Shown piece after piece: positions 6,608 through 7,011 of a stretch of 7,011 nucleotides of DNA. The stretch covers positions 1,877 through 8,887 of the forward strand of contig PMNN01000032.1 of NCBI GenBank assembly GCA_003161815.1. Direction: 5' to 3'. The notes beneath the pieces were generated by a model. The model saw nothing but the letters and a program-made list of their open reading frames with translations, searched no databases and was not told the DNA's origin. How positions within the stretch are numbered: the first letter of the stretch is position 1; each line of letters opens with the position of its first letter. The DNA comes from Methanobacterium sp. (GTDB lineage Archaea > Methanobacteriota > Methanobacteria > Methanobacteriales > Methanobacteriaceae). A program made the position numbers and the translations under genes.

Positions 6608-7011
6608 ATGCCAACTTCAGCAGAAGAAACAACCGATAAAACAAAAACCTCAGTCGCGAAATTTGAAGATTTCTTCAGCAGTGATAAATACAAAGATAGA
6701 GTCTTTGAAGCTCTGGAGAAATACCCAGAACAGAGATCAGTAGTGGTAGATTACTCGGAACTGGAGATGTTCTACCCGGATCTGGCAGATCTTTTAATCG
6801 ATAAACCAGAAGAAGTTATAAAAGCTGCTCAAAAAGCAATAAGTAACATCGACCCTCTGCGTAAAAATGCAGAGATTAAAATTCGCTTCGAGAAAGTCAG
6901 AAACAATGTTTCATTACGTTTCCTGCGAAGCAAATACATCGGTAAATTCGTGGCTGTGGATGGTATTGTGCGTAAAACTGATGAAATTCGTCCCAGAATA
7001 GTGAATGCCTT
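6608..7011 (+). CDS. mcm: Replicative DNA helicase MCM, N-terminal part, cut by the right edge
   Basis: MCM is the ring-shaped (hexamer or double hexamer) ATP-driven 3'-5' helicase that unwinds DNA at the archaeal replication fork. Only 134 codons are visible. Residues about 15-90 (from [23 protein letters not shown] through LADLLIDKP and [10 protein letters not shown]) form the helical subdomain [27 protein letters not shown] (about 106-131) begins the OB-fold; the zinc finger and AAA+ domain lie beyond the window. The sequence closely follows the M. thermautotrophicus MCM from memory, including the [16 protein letters not shown] stretch. The preferred start is ATG 6608; ATG 6587 would add seven residues (MKENISK). 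Codons in the visible part use CTG, CGT and GAG more often than the neighbouring genes seem to, in keeping with a conserved, well-expressed gene. Confidence 0.96.
   Translation, partial: MPTSAEETTDKTKTSVAKFEDFFSSDKYKDRVFEALEKYPEQRSVVVDYSELEMFYPDLADLLIDKPEEVIKAAQKAISNIDPLRKNAEIKIRFEKVRNNVSLRFLRSKYIGKFVAVDGIVRKTDEIRPRIVNA

Noticed and set aside
1..7011. Search for CRISPR arrays, IS elements, tRNA or rRNA genes, and defence or other new gene systems
   Set aside because: No regularly spaced repeats, transposase-like proteins, tRNA-like folds or defence domains were seen; all large frames are core or envelope genes.

Overview
The window looks like a methanogenic euryarchaeon of the order Methanobacteriales, most likely Methanobacterium or a close relative. 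The evidence is an AT-rich sequence with intergenic DNA made almost entirely of A and T, archaeal BRE/TATA-type promoters combined with Shine-Dalgarno sites, an archaeal-type topoisomerase I, an STT3/AglB oligosaccharyltransferase, and an MCM helicase whose N-terminus closely resembles the Methanothermobacter thermautotrophicus MCM as I remember it. The species cannot be named from this sequence.

Layout, left to right. (1) On the minus strand, from the left edge to 1979, is the first 659 codons of an STT3-type oligosaccharyltransferase; its C-terminal end lies outside the window. (2) 1980-2278 is an AT-rich gap holding the STT3 promoter region and the topA 3' end. (3) On the minus strand, 2279-4402, is topA, a complete type IA DNA topoisomerase with three C-terminal zinc ribbons. 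(4) 4403-4646 is a divergent promoter region with a TATA box facing each way and a cluster of short repeats between them. (5) On the plus strand are a YfcE/MJ0936-type metallophosphoesterase (4647-5177) and an RlmE/FtsJ 23S rRNA 2'-O-methyltransferase (5174-5785), overlapping by four bases and surely co-transcribed. (6) Convergent to these, on the minus strand at 5808-6251, is an unrecognised 147-residue protein with one membrane anchor and a probable external coiled coil. (7) 6252-6607 is a long AT-rich divergent intergenic region. (8) On the plus strand from 6608 to the right edge is the start of mcm, the replicative helicase.

Most genes here are core information-processing genes: DNA topology, replication and rRNA modification. 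STT3 and the small membrane protein belong to the cell envelope. I see no mobile element, CRISPR array, tRNA or rRNA, and no clear new multi-gene system. The points most worth a second look are an STT3 whose second DXD motif reads T-T-E, the unrecognised membrane-anchored coiled-coil protein (which carries possible N-glycosylation sequons), and the repeat-rich promoter between topA and the phosphoesterase. Two genes have TTG starts backed by good Shine-Dalgarno sites.
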